This document shows positions 1-9,451 of a stretch of 34,410 nt of DNA, piece by piece; the stretch's first letter is position 1; the number at the start of each line of letters is the position of its first letter. The DNA lies in the NCBI GenBank assembly GCA_028817855.1, contig JAPPOT010000882.1, positions 1 through 34,410 on the forward strand, given 5' to 3'. The stretch is from Myxococcales bacterium (GTDB lineage: Bacteria; Myxococcota_A; Polyangia; Polyangiales; JAFGIB01). A program made the translations under genes and the position numbers. The notes beneath the pieces are model-generated. The model worked only from the letters and a program-made list of their open reading frames with translations. It was not told the DNA's origin and did not search any database.

Positions 1-255
1 GTGCGCGGCAAGGGCTTCGTGCGACTCAAGGAGGACGGCAAGAACGTCGTCTTCATGCTCGGCAGCGTCGACGAGCAGCAATTCCTGATCGAGCGCCAGC
101 CGGACCTCTACCACATCACCGATCACTACGTCGGCTCGCGCGCCGTGCTCGCGCGCCTGTCACGCCTGCGCGTTGCCGAAGCACGCGAACGAATCGAACA
201 GGCATGGCGAGTCAAGGCGCCGAAGCCCCTCATCAGGCGCTTCGACGCAGAGTGA
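1..255 (+). CDS. MmcQ/YjbR-like protein, 3' end only
   Basis: The frame is open from the first base to a TGA at 253-255 and gives 84 residues. The pattern resembles the small MmcQ/YjbR fold: a strand pair with KGFVRL and VVFML, then a loop with DLYHITDH, then a segment with SRAVLARLSRL and a final helix. Full-length members are about 110-130 residues, so the N-terminal third is probably outside the window; the GTG at base 1 is then an internal Val rather than a start. The function of this family is not well defined (a DNA-binding-like fold has been noted). Assignment rests on pattern only. Confidence 0.65.
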   Translation: MRGKGFVRLKEDGKNVVFMLGSVDEQQFLIERQPDLYHITDHYVGSRAVLARLSRLRVAEARERIEQAWRVKAPKPLIRRFDAE

Positions 256-323
256 GCGACCGGCAACGATCGGCGGTGCTCGGGTGAGCGAGCAGAAACG
301 CGGGGGGACTGCCCAGTCTGATT

Positions 324-494
324 GTGGTCACGGGCCGCCCGGCCTCCGGCAAGACGACCCTGTCCCGGCTCCTCGCGGACGCGCTCGGCACACCGGTCGT
401 CTCGCGCGACGCGATCATGGAGGACCTGGCGCGCTCGATCGATCGTGGCGCCAGCGTCGAAGGCGACCCGAAACACCTTCGCCCGCTCCGGACA
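324..494 (+). pseudogene. P-loop kinase-like remnant (AAA_33 / zeta-toxin type)
   Basis: This stretch encodes a clear start of a small P-loop kinase: a hydrophobic strand, then the Walker A motif GRPASGKTT, then a helix SRLLADALG and the strand/loop TPVVSRDAI, as in AAA_33 ATPases and phosphotransferases. After about 55 codons the similarity stops, although the frame stays open to 758, where it runs over the start of the next gene. An in-frame TGA at 285-287 precedes the motif, and only CTG or GTG codons are available as starts. A normal member has about 160-190 residues with a lid and a second motif. I read it as a truncated, decayed gene, not a functional one. Confidence 0.55.
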
Positions 495-558
495 GTAGCG
501 CAGGGGACGGGCACGCACAGGTTGCGAGTCCGGGACCCGCGCGTATGTGCCCCCTGCC

Positions 559-1356
559 ATGCGCCTGCTCCCCTTTCTATCCGCGCTGTCGATGATCGCC
601 CTCGGCTGCGGAGCGCCGCCCGAGCCGGCCCCTGCGCCCGCTCCCGAAGCCAGCACCGGCGAGGAGGCCGAGGCGGTCCCGGCGGGGCAGCAGATGTGGC
701 ACCACTTCTGGGACATCATCAAGGCGCGCGACGCCGTCATCGGCGCGCGCCTGGGTGACGTCAACGCGCCGATGTCGCGCATCGCTTCGGGCGAGTTCGG
801 GATGGACGTGCCGCCCGACTGGATGAACTGGATCGAGGACATGCAGGCGCAGGCCAAGAAGGGAGCCTCCCCCGCCAGCCTCTCGGAGGCAGCGGTCGCG
901 GTCTCCACCGTGGCGGGCGCCTGTGCCGACTGCCACCGCACGACGGGCGGTGGACCCAAGCTCGAGGGCGACACCCGCGGCTACAAGCCCGATGGCACCG
1001 GGCTCAGCGAGGCCATGGCACGTCATGCTTGGGCGGCGGAGGAGCTCTGGCTCGGCATGACCGCGCCGCGCCACGAGGCCTGGATGCGCGGCGCGACTGC
1101 GCTCGCGTCGATGGAGCTGCCCCAGGACGAGCCGCCGCTCGGTGCGGAGCCGCCGGCGGAGGCTGCTGCTGAAGGAGAGGCCGCGGAGCCACCCGCGCCG
1201 GCGCCGGAGACGTCGCCCCTGTGGCAGGACCTCGAGAAGATGCGGGCGCTGGGCAAGCGCGCCGAGCAGGCGGGTCAGCCCGCCGAGAAGACCGCCGTTT
1301 ACGCCGAGATGCTTGCTCAGTGTGCAGGCTGCCACGCCGCAGCCGGCTTCGAGTAG
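559..1356 (+). CDS. Diheme cytochrome c lipoprotein
   Basis: 265 residues from ATG 559; a GTG at 547 would only add four residues before the signal peptide. The N terminus is a lipoprotein signal peptide with lipobox ALGC (Cys17), followed by a Pro/Ala/Glu-rich linker. Two heme c attachment motifs are present: CADCH at residues 122-126 and CAGCH at 255-259 close to the C terminus. A Pro/Ala/Glu-rich segment separates the two halves at about 190-220. This fits a membrane-anchored periplasmic electron carrier with two c-type hemes; His ligands are present, sixth ligands cannot be assigned. The redox partner is unknown. No respiratory genes flank it; the nitroreductase gene follows after about 110 nt on the same strand. 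Confidence 0.8.
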   Translation: MRLLPFLSALSMIALGCGAPPEPAPAPAPEASTGEEAEAVPAGQQMWHHFWDIIKARDAVIGARLGDVNAPMSRIASGEFGMDVPPDWMNWIEDMQAQAKKGASPASLSEAAVAVSTVAGACADCHRTTGGGPKLEGDTRGYKPDGTGLSEAMARHAWAAEELWLGMTAPRHEAWMRGATALASMELPQDEPPLGAEPPAEAAAEGEAAEPPAPAPETSPLWQDLEKMRALGKRAEQAGQPAEKTAVYAEMLAQCAGCHAAAGFE

Positions 1357-1464
1357 ACGTCCGAAAAGGTCGCTCGAGCTGGCCCTGTCGGCAGCTTCGG
1401 ACCTCTGCAGCCCATGGTAGGCTGCCGCTTCCTCGCGCAGCGCGGGGGAGCAAGGGAGTCTGCC

Positions 1465-2250
1465 ATGGAGCTCTACGACGCGATCGGAAGTCGCCGTTCC
1501 TACCGCTTTCTCCAGCCGGACAAGCCGGTTGAGCAGAAGAAGATCCAGAAAATGCTCGAGGCTGCGCGCCTGGCATCGTTCTGGGGCAACGTCTGCGCCC
1601 TGCGCGCGGTGGTGGTCGACAAGTTCACCGCCACCCCGGAGCAGAAGGAGGCGCTCTTCGCGTTGGTCCAGGGCTGGCAGCTGCAACGGGCACCGGTAGT
1701 GATCGTCTGGTGGCTCGACTGGCAGGCGCTGGAGGAGCAGGGCGACCGCCTCAAGGAATTGGTTCGCTGCCGCGCCACCGGCGTCGACGAGGAGGCCGCC
1801 ATCGAGCATCTCGACACGCAGCTCATCCCCTTCTTCGAAGCCGTGCGCCCGCACATCATGACCACCGGGCTGACGGAGTTCGACTGTGGCCAGGGAGTGG
1901 CGCAGGCGACCCTGGTCGCGATGCAGGAGGGCCTGGGCTGCTGCTGCCTCGGCACGCCCAACGAGGACAAGATCAAGGCCGCGCTCGGGCTGCCCGACAG
2001 CGGCAAGGTGATCGTCCTGCAGTGCGTGGGTTACCCGGCCGAGGGCAAGGAGGCGGGCGGCCAGCGCCCACGCCTGCCCTTCGAGCGCATGTACGCCCTC
2101 AACAGCAGCGACACCCCCTTCCCGCGTGACGCGAAGGTCGTCGAGGAGCTCGAGGAGACCCGCATGCTCCAGACGCCGTCGCCGCTGCCCGACCGCGAGG
2201 CCGAGCTGCAGAGACTCAAGAAGGAGCTAGACCTCCCCGACGACGCCTAG
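1465..2250 (+). CDS. Nitroreductase family protein (FMN-dependent)
   Basis: 261 residues from ATG 1465, chosen because an AAGGGAG ribosome-binding site sits 6 nt upstream; an upstream in-frame GTG at 1414 lacks one. The N terminus has the nitroreductase pattern: ELYDAIGSRRSYRFL (FMN-phosphate-binding Arg cluster), a helix ending in LEAARLASFWGN, and a central GLGCCCLGTPN segment where the family has GLGT(C/S) before a cofactor loop. These enzymes use NAD(P)H and FMN to reduce nitro compounds, quinones or flavins; the natural substrate cannot be read. The C terminus has a charged extension after the usual VGYPAE strand. The gene converges with the malic enzyme gene, with 37 nt between the two stops. 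Confidence 0.85.
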   Translation: MELYDAIGSRRSYRFLQPDKPVEQKKIQKMLEAARLASFWGNVCALRAVVVDKFTATPEQKEALFALVQGWQLQRAPVVIVWWLDWQALEEQGDRLKELVRCRATGVDEEAAIEHLDTQLIPFFEAVRPHIMTTGLTEFDCGQGVAQATLVAMQEGLGCCCLGTPNEDKIKAALGLPDSGKVIVLQCVGYPAEGKEAGGQRPRLPFERMYALNSSDTPFPRDAKVVEELEETRMLQTPSPLPDREAELQRLKKELDLPDDA

Positions 2251-2287
2251 AGCGACCTGCTTCGACCCGGACAGGGGGAGCTCGAGG

Positions 2288-3637
<1,350 letters not shown>

Positions 3638-3725
3638 GAAAACTGCCTGATTTCGTAGGAAGCCGTACAGGTACAACGGCAGCCTACAAATGTCGATTCG
3701 ATTCGAGCCAGAATTTGGGACGTCG

Positions 3726-5705
3726 CTAGCAAGCCCTGGCGATGGCGTCGATGGCTTCTGGATTGGCGACGCTCGACATGTCTCCCAGCTCCGTTTCGCC
3801 CAGATATTTCCGCTGAATCAGGCGCCGCAGGATCTTGGCGCTGCGGGTCTTGGGCAGGTCCTCCGCGAATAGCACCGCCTTGGGTCGGTCGACCTTGCCC
3901 AGGGCCGCCACCACCGTCTTGACCAGCTCGCCGCGCAGGGCCTCGCCCGCCTCGTGGCCGGCGTGCAGCACGACGAAGCAGACCACCTCGGTGCCCTTGA
4001 GCTCGTCGGGCACGCCGACCGCCGCCGCCTCGCTGACGGCGTCGTGCTCGATCAGGGCCGCCTCGATCTCCCCAGGGCCGACGCGGCGGCCCGCGATCTT
4101 CATCGTGTCGTCGGCGCGACCGTAGATGAACCAGTCCCCCTCCGCGTCGATCTGAGCCCAGTCGCCGTGGTTCCAGACCTCCGGGAACTTGCTCCAGTAG
4201 GTCTCGATGTACTTCGCGTCGTTCTTCCACAGGCTGCGTGTGAACGACGGTACCGGCTGCTTGCACACCAGGTAGCCGACCTCGCCGGTGACGCTCTTGC
4301 CGTCCTCGTCGAAGACGTCGACCGCCATGCCCAGGCCCGGGCTCTGCAGGCTCGCGGCCTTGAGTGGCATCACCGGCAGCGGCGCGAGGAAGCAGCCGAC
4401 CAGGTCGGTGCCCCCGCTGATGTTGATCACCGGGCAGCGCCCCTTGCCGACCTTCTCGAAGTACCAGAGGTAGCTCTCCGGGTCCCAGGGCTCGCCCGTG
4501 CTGCCGAGCGTGTCGAGCGAGGCCATCGGGTGGCGCTCGGCGAAGTCATCCCCGGCGCGCATCAGCATCCGCACGGCGGTGGGGCTGAGCCCGAAGGTGG
4601 TCACACCGTGACTCTCGATCGAGCTCCACACCCGGTCGGGCGCCGGATAGTCCGGCGCGCCCTCGAAGATGACGATGGTGCCACCGTGTTGAAAGCAGCC
4701 GATGATCTCCCACGGCCCCATCATCCAGCCGATGTCCGAGAACCACCAGAAGACGTCGTCGTCCTTGAGGTCGAAGTTGTAGAAGATCTCCTTGCCCATC
4801 TGGGCGAGGCACCCGGCGTGGGTGTGCACCGTGCCCTTCGGCTTGCCGGTGGTCCCGCTCGTGAAGAGCATCAGCGCGGGCGACAGCGCGGGCATCGGGA
4901 CCGTCTCGGCCTCGTCGCTCTCCCCGGCGACCAGCTCCTCGTAGAAGACGTCGCGCCCCGCGCGCATCGGGCAGTCGATGCCAGCTCCGTCTCCCACCCG
5001 GCGCACGACCACCACGTGCTCCACGCAGCTCAGCCCATCGACGGCCTGGTCGGCCAGGCTCTTGAGGCCGAAGGCGTCGCCGCGGCGCATCGAGCCATCC
5101 GAGGTGAAGAGCAGCTTGACCCCGGCCTCCTCCACGCGCTCGCGCACGGCGGGCGGCGCGTAGCCGGAGAAGATCGGGATGAAGGCGGCGCCCAGCTTCT
5201 GGGTGGCGAGCATGGCGAAGACCACCTCGGCCACCATCGGCAGGTAGCAGGCCACGCGGTCGCCGCGCTGCACGCCGAGCCGGCGCATCGCGGCGGCGAG
5301 CCGGCCGACCTCGTCGCCGAGCTCGGCGTAGGTGAAGCGCCGCACGCCGCCGTCCTCGGTCTCGGCGATCAGGGCGAGCTTGTCGGGTCGGGCGGCGACG
5401 TGGCGATCGACGCAGGCCGCCGCGATGTTGGTCTCGCCGCCGATGAACCAGTCACTCCACGCGTGCCCGCGGCTCGTGTCGAGCAGCCGATCGTAGGGCC
5501 GGAACCAAAAGCTGCCCATGTCCTCGAGCGCGGCCTCCCAGAACCACTCGATCTCGCGCCCGCTGCGCGCCACGAACTCGCGGGTGGTGCGCGCGACCGC
5601 CTCCGGGTCGGCGGGGTCCACCGCGTAGCCGAGCTTGCGCATCAGGCGCGTGACGTGGGCGCGCTCGATGCGCGCGGCGTCGGGACGCCAAACGTAGTCA
5701 GACAT
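3726..5705 (-). CDS. AMP-forming acyl-CoA synthetase (acetyl-CoA synthetase-like)
   Basis: 659 residues from ATG 5705. It activates a carboxylic acid to its acyl-CoA through an acyl-adenylate. The ATP-binding loop [10 protein letters not shown] is at 282-291, followed by [16 protein letters not shown], the [20 protein letters not shown] hinge region and a C-terminal [11 protein letters not shown] whose Lys (about 624) is the adenylation Lys. The N-terminal part ([21 protein letters not shown]) is the extension found in acetyl- and propionyl-CoA synthetases, and the [12 protein letters not shown] and HGDWA motifs also fit that branch. Substrate (acetate, propionate or another short acid) cannot be fixed. 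With malic enzyme downstream, entry of short acids to central metabolism is plausible. Confidence 0.88.
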   Translation of the reverse strand: MSDYVWRPDAARIERAHVTRLMRKLGYAVDPADPEAVARTTREFVARSGREIEWFWEAALEDMGSFWFRPYDRLLDTSRGHAWSDWFIGGETNIAAACVDRHVAARPDKLALIAETEDGGVRRFTYAELGDEVGRLAAAMRRLGVQRGDRVACYLPMVAEVVFAMLATQKLGAAFIPIFSGYAPPAVRERVEEAGVKLLFTSDGSMRRGDAFGLKSLADQAVDGLSCVEHVVVVRRVGDGAGIDCPMRAGRDVFYEELVAGESDEAETVPMPALSPALMLFTSGTTGKPKGTVHTHAGCLAQMGKEIFYNFDLKDDDVFWWFSDIGWMMGPWEIIGCFQHGGTIVIFEGAPDYPAPDRVWSSIESHGVTTFGLSPTAVRMLMRAGDDFAERHPMASLDTLGSTGEPWDPESYLWYFEKVGKGRCPVINISGGTDLVGCFLAPLPVMPLKAASLQSPGLGMAVDVFDEDGKSVTGEVGYLVCKQPVPSFTRSLWKNDAKYIETYWSKFPEVWNHGDWAQIDAEGDWFIYGRADDTMKIAGRRVGPGEIEAALIEHDAVSEAAAVGVPDELKGTEVVCFVVLHAGHEAGEALRGELVKTVVAALGKVDRPKAVLFAEDLPKTRSAKILRRLIQRKYLGETELGDMSSVANPEAIDAIARAC

Positions 5706-5788
5706 CCCGTGAGAATACCGCAGCCGCCCACCGACGCGACCGGTCACGCACTTGCCCTTTCTCCCTTCCGGGACCGCGCTCTCAGCGC

Positions 5789-5840
5789 GGGCGCGCTGGC
5801 CGCGCCACGGTCATGGGCGCGCTGGCCGCGCCACAGTCAG
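5789..5840. repeat. 26-bp tandem duplication, each copy a GC hairpin
   Basis: Positions 5789-5814 and 5815-5840 are two copies of a 26-bp unit with one difference. Each copy contains GGCGCG-CTGGC-CGCGCC, a 6-bp perfect stem with a 5-nt loop. The second copy encodes the last residues of the methyltransferase and contributes to where that gene stops. The paired hairpins lie just after the stop region of that minus-strand gene and could slow or stop transcription; there is no T tract. Confidence 0.6.
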
Positions 5841-6512
5841 CAGGTCCCCAACCGGATCATCCTCGGTCGCCCCGGTCCCGAGCATCTCCAGCACCTCGAG
5901 CCCTGCGGCGGCCAGCTCCCGCTCGAGCTCCGCCCGCAGCACCCAGAAGCGCGTGCGCCGCCCGTCCACGCGCGTCACCGGATCCACGCCCATGGCCTCC
6001 CAGTCCAGGGGGAGCTCCGCCGACATGGTGGCCGAGAAGAGCACCCCGTCCGGATTGAGCACGCGCCGCACCGACGTCAGCAGCTGGACCCGATGGGCCG
6101 GCTCGATCACGCAGTGCAGCACGTGGTTGTCGATGACCAGGTCGAAACCGGCATCCGCGATGCCCTGAAGCGCCAGGCAGTCACCACGCACGAAGTGGGC
6201 GGCGATCCCCAGTCGCGCCGCGTTGTCCCGGGCCAGCGCTACCGCCGTCTCGGAGTAGTCGATGCCGGTGAGGGCGAAGCCGCGCCGCGCTGCGCAGAAG
6301 CCCGCCTGGCCGCCGCCACAGCCCAGGTCCAGCGCGCGTGCTCCCCGCGCAGCCGGGCACAGCGGCGAGGCCAGGAAGCGCTCCAGATCCCCGTAGGAGT
6401 CGTGCTCGACCTCGGGCTTCCAGTCGTCCCAGCCGGTGCCTCCGCGGGCCGCGAGCTGACGATACGCGGGCTCGTGGTCGTAGTAGACGCGTCGGTCGTC
6501 ATCGGGCGGCAT
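5811..6512 (-). CDS. Class I SAM-dependent methyltransferase
   Basis: 233 residues from ATG 6512; an ATG-less extension to 6548 is possible but adds only 12 residues. Motif I, LDLGCGGGQAGFCA, lies near residue 60, followed by the acidic end of strand 2 in TGIDYSE and motif II-like FDLVIDNHVLHCV, which is the usual Methyltransf_11/25 layout. The C-terminal half has strands ending in LLTVARPARP. No cofactor-site residue is missing. The substrate is unknown: the fold is shared by enzymes acting on small molecules, lipids and quinones. The gene stands alone between the synthetase gene (100 nt downstream) and the divergent FHA gene. The divergent spacer of about 120 nt presumably holds both promoters; no strong site was recognised. 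Confidence 0.82.
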   Translation of the reverse strand: MPPDDDRRVYYDHEPAYRQLAARGGTGWDDWKPEVEHDSYGDLERFLASPLCPAARGARALDLGCGGGQAGFCAARRGFALTGIDYSETAVALARDNAARLGIAAHFVRGDCLALQGIADAGFDLVIDNHVLHCVIEPAHRVQLLTSVRRVLNPDGVLFSATMSAELPLDWEAMGVDPVTRVDGRRTRFWVLRAELERELAAAGLEVLEMLGTGATEDDPVGDLLTVARPARP

Positions 6513-6632
6513 CAGCCCAGCGTAGGCCAGCACCCGCGGAGCTGGCACGACCGCATCGCCGCAGACTCGCCCTCCGTGGACGATCTGGCCGGGCCAGCCA
6601 CCTCACATTGCTTCAGCAGTGCATGATTACTG

Positions 6633-7030
6633 TTGCATGGGAACAGTGGACGAACGCTGGTGCTCCGCGAGCCCGCGCGCGATCTGACCCGCGGCCCGCA
6701 GCTCGCGGCGGCGCCGTGCTTCCCGGTGCCGATCGTGGAGCGCGGCCGCCGACACGACGGCCGCGTCGTGGTGGGGCGCTCGCGCGAGGTCGATCTGTGT
6801 CTGCGCCGCAAGAGCGTCTCGCGGGAGCACGCAACGTTCGAAATGGAGCCGGGGGGCAACCTCTGGCTGACCGACCTGGGCAGCTCCAACGGCACCTTCG
6901 TCGACGCCACGCCCCTCGACCCGAACGAGCGTAGACTGCTGGCGTCCGGCAGCCGCATCCGCTTCGGACGTGCCGAGTGCATCTACCTCACCCGGACTAC
7001 TTCTGGAGCGTGGTTCACATGTCGGGCTGA
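6633..7030 (+). CDS. FHA-domain protein with a probable frameshift near its end
   Basis: The frame from TTG 6633 encodes a single forkhead-associated domain: GRS at residues 48-50, SREHA at 63-67, SSNGTF at 84-89 and RIRFGRAECIYLT at 108-120. These are the phosphothreonine-binding positions, so it is likely a phospho-signalling reader. After YLT the current frame leaves the domain and runs to 7256 through low-quality Arg/Pro sequence that lies antisense to the next gene. Inserting one C in the run at 6991-6993 gives PDYFWSVVHMSG and a stop at 7028-7030, ending within 16 nt of the convergent gene's stop. I therefore give 7030 as the probable true end (133 residues). The start is uncertain: an in-frame stop at 6624-6626 limits it, and no good ribosome-binding site is visible. 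Confidence 0.7.
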
Positions 7031-7797
7031 CGCCCGGAAGGCGTCCCAGCTTCCAGGAACAGACGCTCCACCGCATCGAGCGCCCGCTCCGCCGAAGCCG
7101 CGTCGCCGAAGCCGGCGCGGTATCCGTCCCAGCAAGCCAGATAGTAGGCGGCGTAGGCCTCGGCCAGCTCGGCTGCACCGCGCGCTTCGAGCGCCCGGAC
7201 CACGGCGGTACGGTTCAAGCACCAGGCATCGTGGGGATGCATGCCCCGCTGTGTGAGCACCCGCGGCCCGCTCGGGCCGACGCGCCAGACGAGCATGCGG
7301 ACGTCGCGCCACGCATGCATGCCCGGCCGATCGATCAGCTTCCCGGGCAGCTCCTCACGCACGAAGCGCGCGTCGGCGGCGAGGCGCTCCGCATCGGTGG
7401 TCCCGGCGCTCGCATAGGCCTCGCGGCTCGCGCCCTCGGCAGGCGACCCGTAGAGCGTGTGCAGCTGGCCCTCCGGCGACGGCAGGTAGCCTGGCTGCCG
7501 CTCGATCTCGTTGAGCACGGTGAGCTGAGGACGCGGCACATGCGAAGCATCCGGAAAGCGCGTCTGGTAGTGCTCGAGCGCCCGTCGCGCGAGCGCGCGG
7601 GCCGCGCGCAGCCCGCCGACGTGGCGCTCGGCATCGGCATCCTCGGCGAAGCGCACGTGCAGGTCCACGTCGCTCACCACCGGCACGTAGTCGATCACCG
7701 AGTCCCACGGTTTGTAGGCGGAGCCCTTGGCGTAGATCGCGCTCAGATGCTCGCCCGGCACCGCCTCACGCAGGGCCTCGACGTAGGCGTCCGCCAT
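7015..7797 (-). CDS. Nucleotidyltransferase-like protein
   Basis: 260 residues from ATG 7797, chosen because a GAGGAGG site lies 8 nt upstream and codon use becomes typical from here. In-frame GTG 7869 or 7890 would add 24-31 residues (VDIVVELPAF...), written with codons rare in this window. The motif KGSAYKPWDS (24-33) followed by SDVDLHV (42-48) matches the G-S...D-x-D metal-binding core of the nucleotidyltransferase superfamily, as in antibiotic adenylyltransferases. The remainder is a helical domain with several Trp and Tyr residues. Substrate unknown. The gene converges with the FHA gene, and lies downstream of speE beyond a long palindrome. Confidence 0.65.
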   Translation of the reverse strand: MADAYVEALREAVPGEHLSAIYAKGSAYKPWDSVIDYVPVVSDVDLHVRFAEDADAERHVGGLRAARALARRALEHYQTRFPDASHVPRPQLTVLNEIERQPGYLPSPEGQLHTLYGSPAEGASREAYASAGTTDAERLAADARFVREELPGKLIDRPGMHAWRDVRMLVWRVGPSGPRVLTQRGMHPHDAWCLNRTAVVRALEARGAAELAEAYAAYYLACWDGYRAGFGDAASAERALDAVERLFLEAGTPSGRQPDM

Positions 7798-7897
7798 CCC
7801 ATGCGCCTCCTCACGCAATCGCGCAGCGAGCGCAGGCTGAAAGGCGGGAAGCTCGACCACGATATCCACAACGTAGCGCAACCGGAGCACCGCAACC

Positions 7898-8019
7898 AAA
7901 ATCGGTCGAGGTTCGTTCAGGGGCGAGCGCGCCCCAGAAGGAACCGGAGGCGTACTGGAAGTACGTCGAGGATTCCTTCGAGGACGTAAGCCGGCCCTGG
8001 GCGAACCTCGGCCGATTTT
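7898..8019. repeat. 122-nt imperfect palindromic element
   Basis: The outer arms 7898-7915 and 8002-8019 are 18-nt inverted copies with one mismatch. Weaker pairing continues inwards (CAGGG at 7918-7922 against CCCTG at 7995-7999; GAAGGAA against TTCCTTC), and the exact centre is CGTAC-TGGAA-GTACG at 7951-7965. The whole segment is thus one fold-back unit centred at 7958. Its outer end abuts the speE stop codon. It fills nearly all the space between speE and the next gene and could be a transcription terminator or a copy of a small non-autonomous element of the REP/MITE kind. Confidence 0.7.
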
Positions 8020-8858
8020 CAGTCGGCGAGGAGCTTCTTGACGTCATTCGGCTGCGCGAAGGCCGCCCGGTGAATATCCCGATTGTAGTAGCGGGTCTGC
8101 TGCTCGATGCGCTCGGCGCGGACCGCGTCGAAGGCCAGCGGTTCGACTCCGTCGGCGGCGAAGGTCCAGCTCCAGATGCCGCTGACGTAGATCGGCACCT
8201 GGGCGTAGTAGGGCGTCGCGCTCGCGAAGACCCCGCGCAGGGTCTTGACGATGCGCACGAAGTCCTCGCGCATCATGAACGGCGACTCGCTCTGCACCGC
8301 GAGCACGCCGCCCTCGCGCAAGCGCGACCGGCAGGCCTCGTAGAAGGGGCTCCCGAACAGCCCCTCGGCGGGGCCGACCGGGTCCGGGCCGTCGACCAGG
8401 ATCACGTCGAAGGGCTCGCCCGCGTGCTCCTTCAGGTAGGCGACACCGTCGCGGAAGAGCACCTCGAGCCTGTCGCTGTCCCAGGGCACGCTCAGCTCCT
8501 TCAGGTGCTGCTGGCAGGCGCGCACCACGGCGCCGTCCAGCTCGCACAGGGTCAGCGCCTCCACTTCCGGATGGCGCAGCACCTCGCGTGCGCTGCCACC
8601 GTCGCCACCGCCGATGATCAGCACGCGGCGCGGGCGCTGCACGCACAGCAGCGCGGGGTGCACGAGCATCTCGTGGTAGTAGTACTCGTCGGCGACGCTG
8701 GTCTGGTAAACGCCGTCAAGCGCTAGAGCGCGCCCGAACTTCTCCGTGTCGAAGATGTCGATCGTCTGGAACTCGCTGCGCGCGTGGTACAAGGAGCGCT
8801 TCACGCGCAGCCCGAAGTGGACCACGTCCTTGTAGCTCTCGTCGAACCACAGCGCCAT
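8019..8858 (-). CDS. speE: Spermidine synthase (polyamine aminopropyltransferase)
   Basis: 279 residues from ATG 8858, preceded by a TGGAGG site. The enzyme transfers an aminopropyl group from decarboxylated S-adenosylmethionine to putrescine. Visible family marks are YYYHEML (59-65), the cofactor loop GGGDGGSAREVLRH (83-96), the acidic CELDGAVV (105-112) and the catalytic VDGPDPVGPA (155-164), where Asp156 and Asp159 correspond to the DxxD that deprotonates and binds putrescine. Length is normal for the family. The start lies 27 nt after the speD stop, so the two genes form an operon supplying and using decarboxylated AdoMet. No ornithine or arginine decarboxylase is in the window. Confidence 0.93.
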   Translation of the reverse strand: MALWFDESYKDVVHFGLRVKRSLYHARSEFQTIDIFDTEKFGRALALDGVYQTSVADEYYYHEMLVHPALLCVQRPRRVLIIGGGDGGSAREVLRHPEVEALTLCELDGAVVRACQQHLKELSVPWDSDRLEVLFRDGVAYLKEHAGEPFDVILVDGPDPVGPAEGLFGSPFYEACRSRLREGGVLAVQSESPFMMREDFVRIVKTLRGVFASATPYYAQVPIYVSGIWSWTFAADGVEPLAFDAVRAERIEQQTRYYNRDIHRAAFAQPNDVKKLLAD

Positions 8859-8885
8859 CTCGAAGCCTCCAGTAGAGCTGCGCGC

Positions 8886-9332
8886 TCAGGCGCGCGCGCG
8901 GGGCGTAGGGGTCACCGGATCGGCAACCGCCTCGGCGGACGCGGACAGCTCGGTGCGGTGGCTGCGCAGGTGGATGCCGTGGCCAGGCTCGCCCATCCCG
9001 CGGTCGACCATCATGATCTCGACGCAGGCGGCCTCGAGGCCGTCGCGCAGCACGTCCTTGGCGGCCTCGGGCACGCAGTCACCGCAGGTGAAGAAGTCCA
9101 CCGCGGCGTAGGCGGCCTCGGGCCAGGTGTGGATCGACAGGTGGCTCTCCTCCACCACCACGACGCCGGTGACGCCGTGGGGAGCGAAGGCGTGGAACAC
9201 CGAGTTGACAACCGTGGCGCCAGCGACGCGGGCAGCTTCCTTCATCAACGCCTCGATCCGTTTCAGATCGTCCAGCACGTCGACGTCGCAACCCGTGTAC
9301 TCGACCAGCAGATGCCTACCGCGGGTGTTCAA
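8886..9332 (-). CDS. speD: S-adenosylmethionine decarboxylase proenzyme
   Basis: 148 residues from TTG 9332. This start is chosen because GAGGAGG lies 9 nt upstream and because it places the three key residues exactly at the numbering of the Thermotoga maritima enzyme: Ser63 (self-cleavage site giving the pyruvoyl group) and His68 in [11 protein letters not shown], and Cys83 in TCGDC. The frame extends upstream to 9455, but that part is Arg-rich and unlike the family. The product makes decarboxylated AdoMet for SpeE. The C-terminal 25 or so residues after [13 protein letters not shown] are a low-complexity tail. The 119-nt leader between the RND permease stop and this start shows no clear promoter, so read-through from the pump operon is possible. 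Confidence 0.93.
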   Translation of the reverse strand: MNTRGRHLLVEYTGCDVDVLDDLKRIEALMKEAARVAGATVVNSVFHAFAPHGVTGVVVVEESHLSIHTWPEAAYAAVDFFTCGDCVPEAAKDVLRDGLEAACVEIMMVDRGMGEPGHGIHLRSHRTELSASAEAVADPVTPTPRARA

Positions 9333-9451
9333 CTCGCTCCACCTCCTCAGGCCGCCTCGGCGGCGGCGACTGCGAAAGACGCCGGGGGCGGCGCCGGAAG
9401 CGCGAATGGATATCACACGCCCAGCGGAAAGCAACAGGACTGCAGGGGCGC

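Noticed and set aside
1359-1402. GTCCGAA/TTCGGAC inverted repeat between the cytochrome and nitroreductase genes
   Set aside because: Seven-base arms 30 nt apart, with no T tract or nearby regulator; likely chance.
3954-6626. 890-codon open frame on the plus strand
   Set aside because: It is antisense to the acyl-CoA synthetase and methyltransferase genes, rich in Arg/His/Ala/Val from high GC, and shows no domain; a shadow of real genes.
7811-8047. 78-codon minus-strand frame across the 122-nt palindrome
   Set aside because: It only reads through the fold-back element and parts of both flanking genes; no ribosome-binding site and no family pattern.
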